Shown here: positions 7,734 to 14,283 of the stretch, in pieces
How the letters are laid out: each line of letters begins with the position of its first letter
Position numbering within the stretch: position 1 is the stretch's first letter
NCBI GenBank assembly: GCA_964583615.1
Contig: CAZOWM010000066.1
Location: 1 to 14,375, forward strand
Direction of reading: 5' to 3'
Length of the DNA: 14,375 nucleotides
Source of the DNA: CAZOWM01 sp964583615
GTDB lineage: Bacteria > Spirochaetota > B62-G9 > DRHN01
Position numbers and translations under genes: made by a program
The notes under the pieces: model-generated
Databases searched by the model: none
What the model saw: the letters and a program-made list of their open reading frames with translations, nothing else
Told to the model about the DNA's origin: nothing

Positions 7734-8678
7734 ATGATAAATTATCTTTCGTCATATCTTGTGATGTCCTGCATCTACGCGATAATGGCGCTCGCGCTGA
7801 ACCTGCAATGGGGCTACACAGGTCTCATGAATTTCGGCATCGGAGCGTTCTACATGGTCGGTGCGTACACCTCGGCGATCCTCACGGGAGCGCCGAGTGC
7901 GGAACATGTCGGAGGATTCGGGCTCCCTGTTATCGCCGGAATCATTGGCGCTGCGCTGGTTTCCGGTATCATCGCTTACCTTCTCTCCTTTCCTGCACTG
8001 AAGCTTCGGGGTGGACCGTTTGCGATTGCGCTTCTTGCAATTCAGGAAACACTCTATCTCGTGATAAAGAATGAGTCGTGGCTGACAAACGGTGTGTGGG
8101 GTATCAGGGGAATCACGAGACCCTTTTTCAACCTTCTCAATCCCCGTCACTATGTATTTTTTTACCTGATTATCGCTGCAGGAGCACTTGCGATCACCTT
8201 TTTTGCAATCGAGAAAGCGGTCAATTCTCCCTGGGGAAGGGTGCTGAAGGGAATTCGCGAGGATGAAACTCTCACCTCCATGTCTGGAAAAAACTGTTTT
8301 CTGTATAGAATGCAGAGCTTCGTGTTCAGCTCCATGGTCATGGGAATTGCCGGAGCGCTCTACGTGCATTACACCGGATTTGTCAGCCCTCAGGTATTTT
8401 CCCCCCTTATGTCGACCTTTCTCGTGTGGCTTATGGTTATGGTCGGGGGCACGGGAAACAACAGAGGCGTTATCCTCGGTGCTTTTTTGGTGTGGGCAAT
8501 ATGGGTGGGAAGCGACTTTCTCACTGATTTCGTACCTGCGAGCATTGCGACCCAAATCGGATTTATCAGGATGTTTTTTGTAGGAAGCATACTGGGAGTG
8601 ACAATTCTCACAAAACCACAGGGACTCCTGACCCAGAAACTTTTAACGATAGAGCTCTTCAGAGAAGAATCCCGCTGA
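7734..8678 (+). CDS. livM: HAAT-family ABC importer, inner-membrane permease LivM
   Basis: This is the second channel subunit, expected to form a heterodimer with LivH. The ATG at 7734 is preceded by AAAGGG (7722-7727), which lies in the last codons of livH. The N-terminus has the LivM pattern YAIMALALNLQWGYTGLMNFG followed by GAFYMVGAYTSA. The product is 314 residues with eight or nine hydrophobic segments. Other LivM features are FPALKLRGGPFAIALLA, WLTNGVWGIRGI, and the coupling segment SPWGRVLKGIREDETLTSMSGKN. The late signature MVMVGGTGNNRGVILGAFLV matches the family GG-G----G--GA pattern. The length is normal. Confidence 0.9.
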   Translation: MINYLSSYLVMSCIYAIMALALNLQWGYTGLMNFGIGAFYMVGAYTSAILTGAPSAEHVGGFGLPVIAGIIGAALVSGIIAYLLSFPALKLRGGPFAIALLAIQETLYLVIKNESWLTNGVWGIRGITRPFFNLLNPRHYVFFYLIIAAGALAITFFAIEKAVNSPWGRVLKGIREDETLTSMSGKNCFLYRMQSFVFSSMVMGIAGALYVHYTGFVSPQVFSPLMSTFLVWLMVMVGGTGNNRGVILGAFLVWAIWVGSDFLTDFVPASIATQIGFIRMFFVGSILGVTILTKPQGLLTQKLLTIELFREESR

Positions 8679-8698
8679 CAAAAATATGGAGAAAAATG

Positions 8699-9607
8699 AT
8701 GCGTGTTATAAAAAGAGATCAGATCATCTATCAGTTCAGCCCTGCCAACAGGTCGGTCGCTTGTGTGAAACCGGGAGAAACGATCCTTGTCGAAACAGAC
8801 GACTGCTTCAAAAGCCAGATAAAGGGCGAGAAGGATCTCGTGACAGAGATCGATTTTTCTGAAGTCAACCCTGCGACAGGCCCGCTGGAGGTGGAAGGGG
8901 CGAAGCCTGGAGACATCCTCGTTGTCGATATTCAGGACATCGAACTGGGGGAAACCGGATTCATGGTCACGATACCCGATGAAGGGGCGTTCGGTGATCG
9001 TATCACACACCCGAGGACGAAAGTGGTTCCTGTCTCGGAGGGGATGTTCCGGTTCAATGCATCCCTTGCCTTTCCCGTGCATCCGATGATCGGAGTGATC
9101 GGCGTCTCACCGGAAGAAGAAGCGGTTCCCTGCGGTGAGATCGGGGATCACGGGGGGAACATGGATGCCAAGGTAATTACAACCGGGGCCCGGTTGTATT
9201 TCAAAGTCCGCAGGGAAGGTGGTATGATTGCTCTGGGAGATGCCCACGCCGGTATGGGAGACGGCGAGGCGGTCATCTGCGGTGTGGAAATTACCGCTCG
9301 GGTGCGGATAAAACTGGATCTCATCCGGTCTCCTGCATTTGTTCCAAACAGGCCGGTCGTCGAATACAGAGATTTATGTATCACTATCGGGCACGGCACA
9401 AGCCTCGATGAAGCCGCACACGTTGCGCTCATCGACATGCTCGAGCTCCTGCAGTACAAAACAGGTATGGAGGAGGACGAAATCAGCATGCTGATCAGCG
9501 CTGTGGGTGACCTCAAGGTCTGCCAGATTGTCGACCCCCAGAAAACCGCCAGGGTCGAGATGCCGAAGTCGGTGCTTCCTGAGCCCCATGCTCCGGTTTT
9601 CCCGTAA
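8699..9607 (+). CDS. Acetamidase/formamidase (FmdA/AmdA) family hydrolase
   Basis: The product, 302 residues from this start, belongs to the family that hydrolyses formamide, acetamide or related short amides to ammonia and the acid, in the cytoplasm. Family motifs are in order: PGDILVVDIQDIEL (about 73-86), HPMIGVIGVSP, then HGGNMDAK (H151 onward), and GDAHAGMGDGE (180-190, with H183). These Asp/His/Asn positions form the presumed metal and active site of the family. Two adjacent ATGs exist, at 8696 and 8699. GGAG at 8688-8691 is 7 bases from the second and only 4 from the first, so the second is preferred. It begins 20 bases after livM on the same strand with no promoter seen between them, so it very likely belongs to the importer operon. 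The exact substrate is unknown, and some family members act on other small amides. Confidence 0.88.
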   Translation: MRVIKRDQIIYQFSPANRSVACVKPGETILVETDDCFKSQIKGEKDLVTEIDFSEVNPATGPLEVEGAKPGDILVVDIQDIELGETGFMVTIPDEGAFGDRITHPRTKVVPVSEGMFRFNASLAFPVHPMIGVIGVSPEEEAVPCGEIGDHGGNMDAKVITTGARLYFKVRREGGMIALGDAHAGMGDGEAVICGVEITARVRIKLDLIRSPAFVPNRPVVEYRDLCITIGHGTSLDEAAHVALIDMLELLQYKTGMEEDEISMLISAVGDLKVCQIVDPQKTARVEMPKSVLPEPHAPVFP

Positions 9608-9642
9608 AAAATATACATTCCCTGATTCATGAGAGGGGCGGG

Positions 9643-9659
9643 TCGATGAAACACATCGA
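9643..9659. repeat. Perfect 6-bp hairpin after the amidase gene
   Basis: TCGATG (9643-9648) and CATCGA (9654-9659) form a perfect 6-bp stem with a 5-base loop, 35 bases after the amidase stop codon. No run of T follows on either strand, so it is not a standard intrinsic terminator. It could protect the 3' end of the importer-amidase transcript or pause transcription. A 10-bp palindrome, ACATATATGT, follows at 9668-9677. Confidence 0.35.
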
Positions 9660-9690
9660 ACAAAGAAACATATATGTAGTGGAAAAGTAA
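9646..9690 (+). CDS. Possible 14-residue peptide, doubtful
   Basis: An ATG at 9646 follows the purine-rich GAGAGGGGCGGG and encodes 14 residues (MKHIEQRNIYVVEK) before TAA at 9688-9690. The good ribosome-site-like sequence is the only support. The ATG lies inside the hairpin at 9643-9659, which would mask it in RNA. It could be a chance frame, a tiny peptide, or the remnant of a third gene once attached to the importer-amidase operon. I do not recognise the peptide. Confidence 0.15.
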   Translation: MKHIEQRNIYVVEK

Positions 9691-9718
9691 TAATGGAAAA
9701 AGACACCGATTCTGATTC

Positions 9719-10813
9719 CTAGGGTTCAGGCGGCCCAGCCTGCCCCCTGTTTTCGTAATTCATATCAATCCATTTGCGATATTCACCGCTTTTCACGTTT
9801 TCAGACCACTCCTTGTTTTGCAGATACCAATCGATCGTCTTCTCGAGCCCTTTTTCGAAATCCACACTCTGTTTCCATCCGAGATCGTGTTTTACCTTAT
9901 CACAGTTAATCGCGTACCTCCTGTCGTGACCGGGCCGGTCCTTCACGAATGAGATCAGACGCGTATAGTGATCATTCGGTTTGTTCATGCGCTCCGCCAT
10001 TTTCTCGCATAACACGTTGACGAGCTTGATGTTTTCCCATTCGTTTTCACCGCCGATATTATAGGTTTCTCCTGTTTTTCCTCTGTTCAGAATCGCCCAT
10101 ATGGCTGATACGTGATCTTCGACAAAGAGCCAGTCCCGAACGTTCATCCCGTCTCCGTACACTGGGAGCGGTTTTTCATCGATCATGTTCGCAATCATGA
10201 GGGGAATGAGTTTTTCAGGAAACTGGTAAGGACCGTAATTGTTCGAACAGTTGGATACTGTGACAGGAAGCCCGTAGGTGTGTGCATAGGCCCGTACAAG
10301 GTGATCCGATGATGCTTTCGAGGCCGAATAGGGGCTGTTCGGGCAATAGGGTGTGTTTTCGTAAAAGTACCCGTCCGTACCGAGGGAACCGTACACCTCG
10401 TCGGTGCTCACGTGGTGGAAAAGTGTATCCTTTCTTTGGCTCCAAAACTCACGTACAATCTCCAGGAGATGAAAGGTTCCGAGGATATTTGTTTCGATAA
10501 ACTCCCGGGGACCGAAAATAGACCTGTCGACATGTGATTCAGCTGCAAAGTGCACGACGGTGTCGATGTCGTATTTCTGAAACACATTTCTCATCCGTTC
10601 ATAATCGCGGATATCCGTTTTTTCAAAGAAATAGGTTTTTGATCCATGCTCATTCGCGATGTCCGTGAGATTCAGAGGATTTCCCGCGTAGGTGAGCTTG
10701 TCGACATTTACAATGATTCCGTTGAAATCCACTTCTCTGTAAATGTAATGGATAAAATTTGAACCGATAAAGCCTGAACCGCCGGTTACCGCGATGTGTT
10801 TCAATTTTCTCAT
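9719..10813 (-). CDS. rmlB: dTDP-glucose 4,6-dehydratase
   Basis: This enzyme converts dTDP-D-glucose to dTDP-4-keto-6-deoxy-D-glucose using bound NAD. It is the second step toward dTDP-L-rhamnose and other deoxysugars of surface polysaccharides. It is an extended short-chain dehydrogenase of 364 residues, close to the E. coli length. The NAD-binding GGSGFIG is at 11-17, HFAAESHVDRSI at about 88-99, the catalytic Thr-Asp-Glu triad at T137-D138-E139 in STDEVYG, and the YxxxK pair Y162/K166 in YSASK. Later family segments are NCSNNYGPYQFPEKLIPLMI and YGDGMNVRDWLFVEDH. The frame is open further upstream to an ATG at 10873, but the predicted promoter (10845-10873) lies inside that extension, so the start at 10813 is preferred. 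No rmlA, rmlC or rmlD is beside it. The gene is convergent with the amidase, and the two strands' stop regions meet at CTAG (9719-9722). Confidence 0.93.
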   Translation of the reverse strand: MRKLKHIAVTGGSGFIGSNFIHYIYREVDFNGIIVNVDKLTYAGNPLNLTDIANEHGSKTYFFEKTDIRDYERMRNVFQKYDIDTVVHFAAESHVDRSIFGPREFIETNILGTFHLLEIVREFWSQRKDTLFHHVSTDEVYGSLGTDGYFYENTPYCPNSPYSASKASSDHLVRAYAHTYGLPVTVSNCSNNYGPYQFPEKLIPLMIANMIDEKPLPVYGDGMNVRDWLFVEDHVSAIWAILNRGKTGETYNIGGENEWENIKLVNVLCEKMAERMNKPNDHYTRLISFVKDRPGHDRRYAINCDKVKHDLGWKQSVDFEKGLEKTIDWYLQNKEWSENVKSGEYRKWIDMNYENRGQAGPPEP

Positions 10814-10844
10814 GATATCACACCCGAGAGGATTTGCTCTTATT

Positions 10845-10873
10845 ATTATACACCTATTGAGGGAAAGCTTCAA
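10845..10873 (-). promoter_or_regulatory. Predicted promoter of rmlB
   Basis: On the minus strand TTGAAG (10873-10868), a 17-bp spacer and a perfect TATAAT (10850-10845) form a clear sigma-70-type promoter. Transcription would begin near 10838, giving a leader of about 25 bases before the ATG at 10813. This supports the shorter rmlB start and expression independent of gdhA. Confidence 0.65.
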
Positions 10874-11009
10874 AAAATGTTAGGTCGAACTTCGTATTTT
10901 TCAATATATTTGGGAAAAGCATTTATTTTGGTGAAAAACACTGAATCCACCGAAGTCTCCTATCCGAAGTTCTCAAAATGAGCGTGCAATGTATGTGTGA
11001 AAGTTTCAT

Positions 11010-11029
11010 TTTCATACCGGTTTATGAAA
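11010..11029. repeat. Intergenic 7-bp inverted repeat between gdhA and rmlB
   Basis: TTTCATA (11010-11016) and TATGAAA (11023-11029) pair perfectly around CCGGTT, about 40 bases after the gdhA stop. No T-run follows on either strand, so it is not a textbook terminator for gdhA. It may be a weak terminator, an RNA 3'-end structure or a protein-binding palindrome. Otherwise the 253-base gap 10814-11066 holds only the rmlB promoter and a repeated ATTCACC (two copies, near 11036 and 11048). Confidence 0.35.
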
Positions 11030-11066
11030 TTCGACATTCACCCTGTTATTCACCGCACCGCAGTTC

Positions 11067-12329
11067 TCAGGGCCAGATTCCCCTCACCCTGTAGGCATCG
11101 ACAATGCGGCGCACAGCGAGAATGTCCGCGGCTGACCTCATATTCACTTCATACTCTTCTTTGAGGGACCACACCGAATTGAAGGCTGCTTGCATCCATC
11201 GCTGCAGCTTTTTATCGACGGATTCAACGGACCAGTGATCCCCGTTCCGGTTCTGCACCCATTCGTAGTAGGAAACCGCAACCCCGCCAGCGTTTGCAAG
11301 TATATCGGGAATCACGAGTTTTCCGTTTTTATCCAGGATTTCATCAGCTTCCGGCGTGACGGGCCCGTTTGCCGCTTCAGGGATGATACCGGCGGGAACC
11401 CTCCGGGCGTTTTCACTGGTGATCACGTTCTCCAGTGCTGCAGGAACGAGTATGTCGACATCCAGTTCCACCAGCTCCTCATTAGTAATCTCCCTTGCCC
11501 CGGAAAAGCCGACGACAGACCGTTCATCGCTTTTCTGTTTGTGATCATACACAGCCTTCCAGTCCAGTCCTGATTTATTGACGATTCCGCCTCTGCTGTC
11601 TGAAAGGGCAATGATCTTTGCACCAGCCTCTGAGAAATATTTTGCGCTGTACACGCCTGCATTTCCATAACCCTGGATCGCACACGTGGAGTTGTTGAGT
11701 GTTTTGCCCAGCTTTTTACACGCGTACTCGGTGCAGAGGACCAGTCCTCTTGCTGTCGCCTCTGTTCTTCCGTGGGACCCTCCAAACTCGAGAGGTTTCC
11801 CTGTAAAGGCCGCAGTCACGGTTTTTCCGGCCAGCATGCTGTACGTGTCGGTCATCCACGCCATGATCTTTGGGTTCGTGTTGACGTCTGGTGCGGGAAT
11901 GTCCACTTCAGGGCCTATGAACTTCGCAATTGCTGATGCATATCTGCGGGAGAGAATCTCGAGCTCTCGTGCGCTCAGCTGTTTCGGGTTTACCCTTATC
12001 CCACCCTTTGCACCGCCGTAAGGCAGGTTCAGGACAGCGGTTTTCATGCTCATCCAGGCTGCGAGTGCTTTGACGATGTCGAGATCGACCTGAGGATGGA
12101 ATCTGATTCCGCCTTTCGTCGGACCGCGTATGTCGTTGTGCTGCACTCGGTATCCGCTGAAGATCTTGAGCGAGCCGTCGTCCATGACCACCGGCAGTGA
12201 AAATTGATAGATGCGCTGCGGATGCTTCAGGAGTTCCAGGTATTTTCGTTCTTCAGGAGCGACAAATTGCGCCACGTTTTCGATTTGCATGCAGAAATTG
12301 TCAAACGCATTGCTTTCCGTTCGATTCAT
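11067..12329 (-). CDS. gdhA: Glutamate dehydrogenase, hexameric type
   Basis: The enzyme interconverts glutamate with 2-oxoglutarate plus ammonia, using NAD(H) or NADP(H), in the cytoplasm. The product has 420 residues. K72 (TKGGIRFHP), K96 (SMKTAV), K108 (GGAKGG, catalytic) and D148 (PAPDVNTN) keep exactly the spacing of K89, K113, K125 and D165 in Clostridium symbiosum glutamate dehydrogenase. K72 contacts the substrate side-chain carboxylate and favours glutamate over leucine or phenylalanine. The dinucleotide-binding turn is QGYGNAG (219-225). The last strand before cofactor discrimination reads IIALSDSRGGI, and cofactor preference is not clear from it. The ATG at 12329 has AGAGGAAAA upstream. 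The gene is monocistronic and divergent from the lipoprotein gene. Its promoter carries a nitrogen-regulator-like palindrome (12364-12380). Confidence 0.93.
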   Translation of the reverse strand: MNRTESNAFDNFCMQIENVAQFVAPEERKYLELLKHPQRIYQFSLPVVMDDGSLKIFSGYRVQHNDIRGPTKGGIRFHPQVDLDIVKALAAWMSMKTAVLNLPYGGAKGGIRVNPKQLSARELEILSRRYASAIAKFIGPEVDIPAPDVNTNPKIMAWMTDTYSMLAGKTVTAAFTGKPLEFGGSHGRTEATARGLVLCTEYACKKLGKTLNNSTCAIQGYGNAGVYSAKYFSEAGAKIIALSDSRGGIVNKSGLDWKAVYDHKQKSDERSVVGFSGAREITNEELVELDVDILVPAALENVITSENARRVPAGIIPEAANGPVTPEADEILDKNGKLVIPDILANAGGVAVSYYEWVQNRNGDHWSVESVDKKLQRWMQAAFNSVWSLKEEYEVNMRSAADILAVRRIVDAYRVRGIWP

Positions 12330-12361
12330 CTGTTTTTTCCTCTTTTAGGGAGTAACGTAGT

Positions 12362-12390
12362 AATATTACAAATTGTAACAATAGCGTCAA
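12362..12390 (-). promoter_or_regulatory. Predicted promoter of gdhA
   Basis: On the minus strand TTGACG (12390-12385), a 17-bp spacer and AATATT (12367-12362) give a -35 matching 5 of 6 and a -10 matching 4 of 6. The start would be near 12355, about 26 bases before the gdhA ATG. The -10 also lies within a perfect 10-bp palindrome, GTAATATTAC (12360-12369). Confidence 0.5.
12364..12380. promoter_or_regulatory. GlnR/TnrA-like palindromic box in the gdhA promoter
   Basis: On the minus strand the 17 bases TGTTACAATTTGTAATA fit the Bacillus TnrA/GlnR pattern TGTNANAWWWTNTNACA at 16 of 17 positions, with T in place of C at position 16. The core is a perfect TTACAA/TTGTAA inverted repeat (12366-12378). 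It lies between the -35 and -10 elements, where a bound protein would repress. GlnR and TnrA are known mainly from Firmicutes, so in a spirochaete the true regulator may be another protein that recognises GTAA half-sites. Further GTAA copies lie at 12352 and 12360. Confidence 0.45.
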
Positions 12391-12424
12391 TAAAAAGAGC
12401 GTATCTTTTTTCAGAGCACTTTTT

Positions 12425-12453
12425 TTGAAATTAGGCGCTATCTGAAGTACAAT
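12425..12453 (+). promoter_or_regulatory. Predicted promoter of the lipoprotein gene
   Basis: TTGAAA (12425-12430), a 17-bp spacer and TACAAT (12448-12453) match 10 of 12 consensus positions. Transcription would start near 12460, about 25 bases ahead of the ATG at 12485. It is back to back with the gdhA promoter, with about 34 bases between the two -35 elements. Confidence 0.6.
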
Positions 12454-12484
12454 TTAACAGAGATCGTAAAAGAGGGGCGAAACA

Positions 12485-13513
12485 ATGAAAAGTGCGTTGT
12501 TTTTCCTTGCACCTGTTCTTATAGTAACATGCATAAGCTGTGCGACTACGGTTCCCGTGACTGTAACGAAGCCGGCTGAAGTGAACATGGCGGAAACAAA
12601 AAACATTGCGGTTTTGGGGTTTAGCTTTCCGGAGAAGTACCTGGACCTGACACCAGAGGATCTAATCCGCTTTGCAATAGACAAGCTGGTCGGCATCGAT
12701 GAGTTCAAAAAACCGACACCAGATGAAATAATTTCTGATTATGCGACAGAGCGGTTCATCCTTACCCTGGTCCGCACGAATTATTTTCACGTCATAAGCG
12801 CAGAGCAGATAAGACGGGAGATGGGAAACACCCTCACCGACTCGACTGGAGCGGTACAGATCGGAAAGGCAGTGGGGGCGCAGGCAATTCTCAACGGTGA
12901 GATCTACGTTATGGAAGCATATGAGGAGAAAACAACCACTTCGGAGTACGTACAGGACGTGGAAACACAGACCATGAGGGAAGTCGAAGTTGAGTGGATC
13001 ACCAGAGCTGCGACGCTCGGGCTGAAATATTACGTGTTCAATACCCGGACAGGCGTTCTCATTGCCACGAAAACACTCAAGGATTCGACCTCTGTAAAAG
13101 AGAGAAGAGAAAACGAAAACCTGCTCACCTCTGAAATAGAGATGTATAAAACGATCGTTGATTCTTTCATGCCCATTGTCGCACGACAGCTTGCCCCGTA
13201 TACAGTAAAAGAGTCACGCAGGTTGATGAAGGACAAAAAAAATCCATCAATGAAGCTCGCAGATAAATATGCAAAGAGCGGTGTGTACGACAAGGCAATG
13301 GAAATTTATCTCGAGCTGTGGAAAGAAAACAAAAACCCCGCAGCAGGCCACAATGCAGCGATCCTCTACGAAGTGACTGGAAATGTGGATGCTGCCATTT
13401 CTCTCATCCGTGAGGTTTTGGACGCATACCCTGAGAAAAAGATTTTAAAGCAGTACAATCGCCTTCTCGATGTAAAAAGAGAGCAGGAGCGTCTGGCAGA
13501 ACAGCTCGCGTAG
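12485..13513 (+). CDS. Lipoprotein with CsgG/TolB-like N-terminal region and C-terminal TPR-like helices
   Basis: The 342-residue product starts at an ATG with AGAGGGG (12471-12477) seven bases upstream. The signal peptide (1-18) ends in CIS/C19, a relaxed lipobox of the kind accepted in spirochaetes, so the mature protein is probably lipid-anchored. After a Thr/Val/Pro-rich linker, KNIAVLGFSFP (about 39-49) opens a region like the nucleotide-free domain of CsgG, TolB and DUF6340-type lipoproteins. FHVISAEQIRREMG, then a QIGKAVGAQAILNGEIYVME segment, follow the same pattern. Roughly residues 255-335 are helical and repeat-like (LADKYAKSGVYDKAMEIYLEL; HNAAILYEVTGNVDAAISLI), consistent with two or three TPRs. 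It is probably a periplasm-facing envelope scaffold or assembly protein. The specific role is unknown. It is transcribed alone. Confidence 0.78.
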   Translation: MKSALFFLAPVLIVTCISCATTVPVTVTKPAEVNMAETKNIAVLGFSFPEKYLDLTPEDLIRFAIDKLVGIDEFKKPTPDEIISDYATERFILTLVRTNYFHVISAEQIRREMGNTLTDSTGAVQIGKAVGAQAILNGEIYVMEAYEEKTTTSEYVQDVETQTMREVEVEWITRAATLGLKYYVFNTRTGVLIATKTLKDSTSVKERRENENLLTSEIEMYKTIVDSFMPIVARQLAPYTVKESRRLMKDKKNPSMKLADKYAKSGVYDKAMEIYLELWKENKNPAAGHNAAILYEVTGNVDAAISLIREVLDAYPEKKILKQYNRLLDVKREQERLAEQLA

Positions 13514-13787
13514 CAACGGGCACGCATTTGTTTTACTTTTCATACTTCCAATATTTTCTTAACGTCATGCCTTTTTTTCTCTTCTGCCAAGAGCTTGTTG
13601 AAGTTCGTCACACTGGTGTGCCTGATCGCTGTGTCGGTTCTAATTCCCTGTGCCGTTTTCTGAAAATGACACGAGGAAAGGATAGATAAAAATGCAGATA
13701 ATTGTTGAAAAAGAGAGTATTGATGGTACGGTGACATTACATTTGGTATGGCATCCTTGACAAAATCAATTTCGAGGAGGCTGAACA

Positions 13788-14223
13788 ATGAAGACCAAAA
13801 CGTTCGTATCAATCTTGATTCTTATTATAGTAGTACTGATTATCTGCGAAGGCTATGCAACTGATAAGAAAGTTACCAAGAAAGACTATAGGTATGTTAG
13901 AGGAATATAATGCACATCCCCACATAGCAAAATGGGTATTGCGCTGTGACGGCACATTTGATTCTTATTTTAAAACGTCAGATACAGGAAAAGAGGGTGT
14001 CGGCCATTATATTATCGTTGAGAAGTGGACAGACTCGGAAGGAAACATCTGGTATAAAATGCATGAATGGGCAGGAATTCTTGTCGAAGGAAAGCCACTC
14101 TTTTACTCACTTAACAAGTTCAACAATTCTGAAAAAGTTTGGGAATATATTTCATTGTCAGGAGAGTTTCCTGCTGAACTCGATGAGAACAATTTTCACT
14201 ATCATATCTATCACCGCCAGTAG
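13788..14223 (+). pseudogene. Frameshifted gene for a small secreted protein
   Basis: An ATG at 13788, with an excellent GAGGAGG (13774-13780) seven bases upstream, encodes a signal peptide (MKTKTFVSILILIIVVLIIC, then EGYA/TDKK) and DYRYVRGI before TAA at 13908-13910. The rest of the protein continues in the +1 frame from about 13897 (LEEYNAHPHIAKWVLRCDGTF) to TAG at 14221-14223. It carries KTSDTGKEGVGHYIIVEKW, TDSEGNIWYKM and ENNFHYHIYHRQ. From memory, this resembles small spirochaetal exported proteins in which DYxY is followed by GTWxNEEYN. The GTW segment seems lost here, so a short deletion that is not a multiple of three is likely. A sequencing error is the alternative. The downstream piece has an internal ATG at 13894 but no ribosome site and no signal peptide. 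Base composition is more AT-rich than its neighbours. Function is unknown. Confidence 0.65.
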
Positions 14224-14243
14224 AAAATCTTTATTGTTCTATC

Positions 14244-14283
14244 CTTCTTTTGAGAAGCAACCGTGACAGTTGGGAGTGTTTTT
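14244..14283 (+). terminator. Possible terminator after the broken secreted-protein gene
   Basis: Two small hairpins lie in tandem: CTTCT/AGAAG (14244-14257) and CAAC/GTTG extended by internal pairs (14258-14272). GGGAGTG and five T (14279-14283) follow. The distance from the second stem to the T-run is longer than ideal, so this is a weak call. It lies between two convergent genes, where a terminator is expected. Confidence 0.3.

Noticed and set aside
8390..9082. 230-codon minus-strand frame opposite livM and the amidase gene
   Set aside because: It spans two well-supported genes on the other strand and shows no recognisable protein features.
9726..9755. CAGGC/GCCTG hairpin followed by TTTT as a terminator for the importer operon
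   Set aside because: It lies within the 3' coding part of rmlB, the stem is 5 bp, and a C-rich stretch separates it from a short T-run.
13540..13812. 90-codon minus-strand frame as a complete gene
   Set aside because: It has no ribosome site, its start lies inside the signal-peptide region of the opposite gene, and its first half has no protein-like pattern. Only its last part is kept, as a possible remnant.
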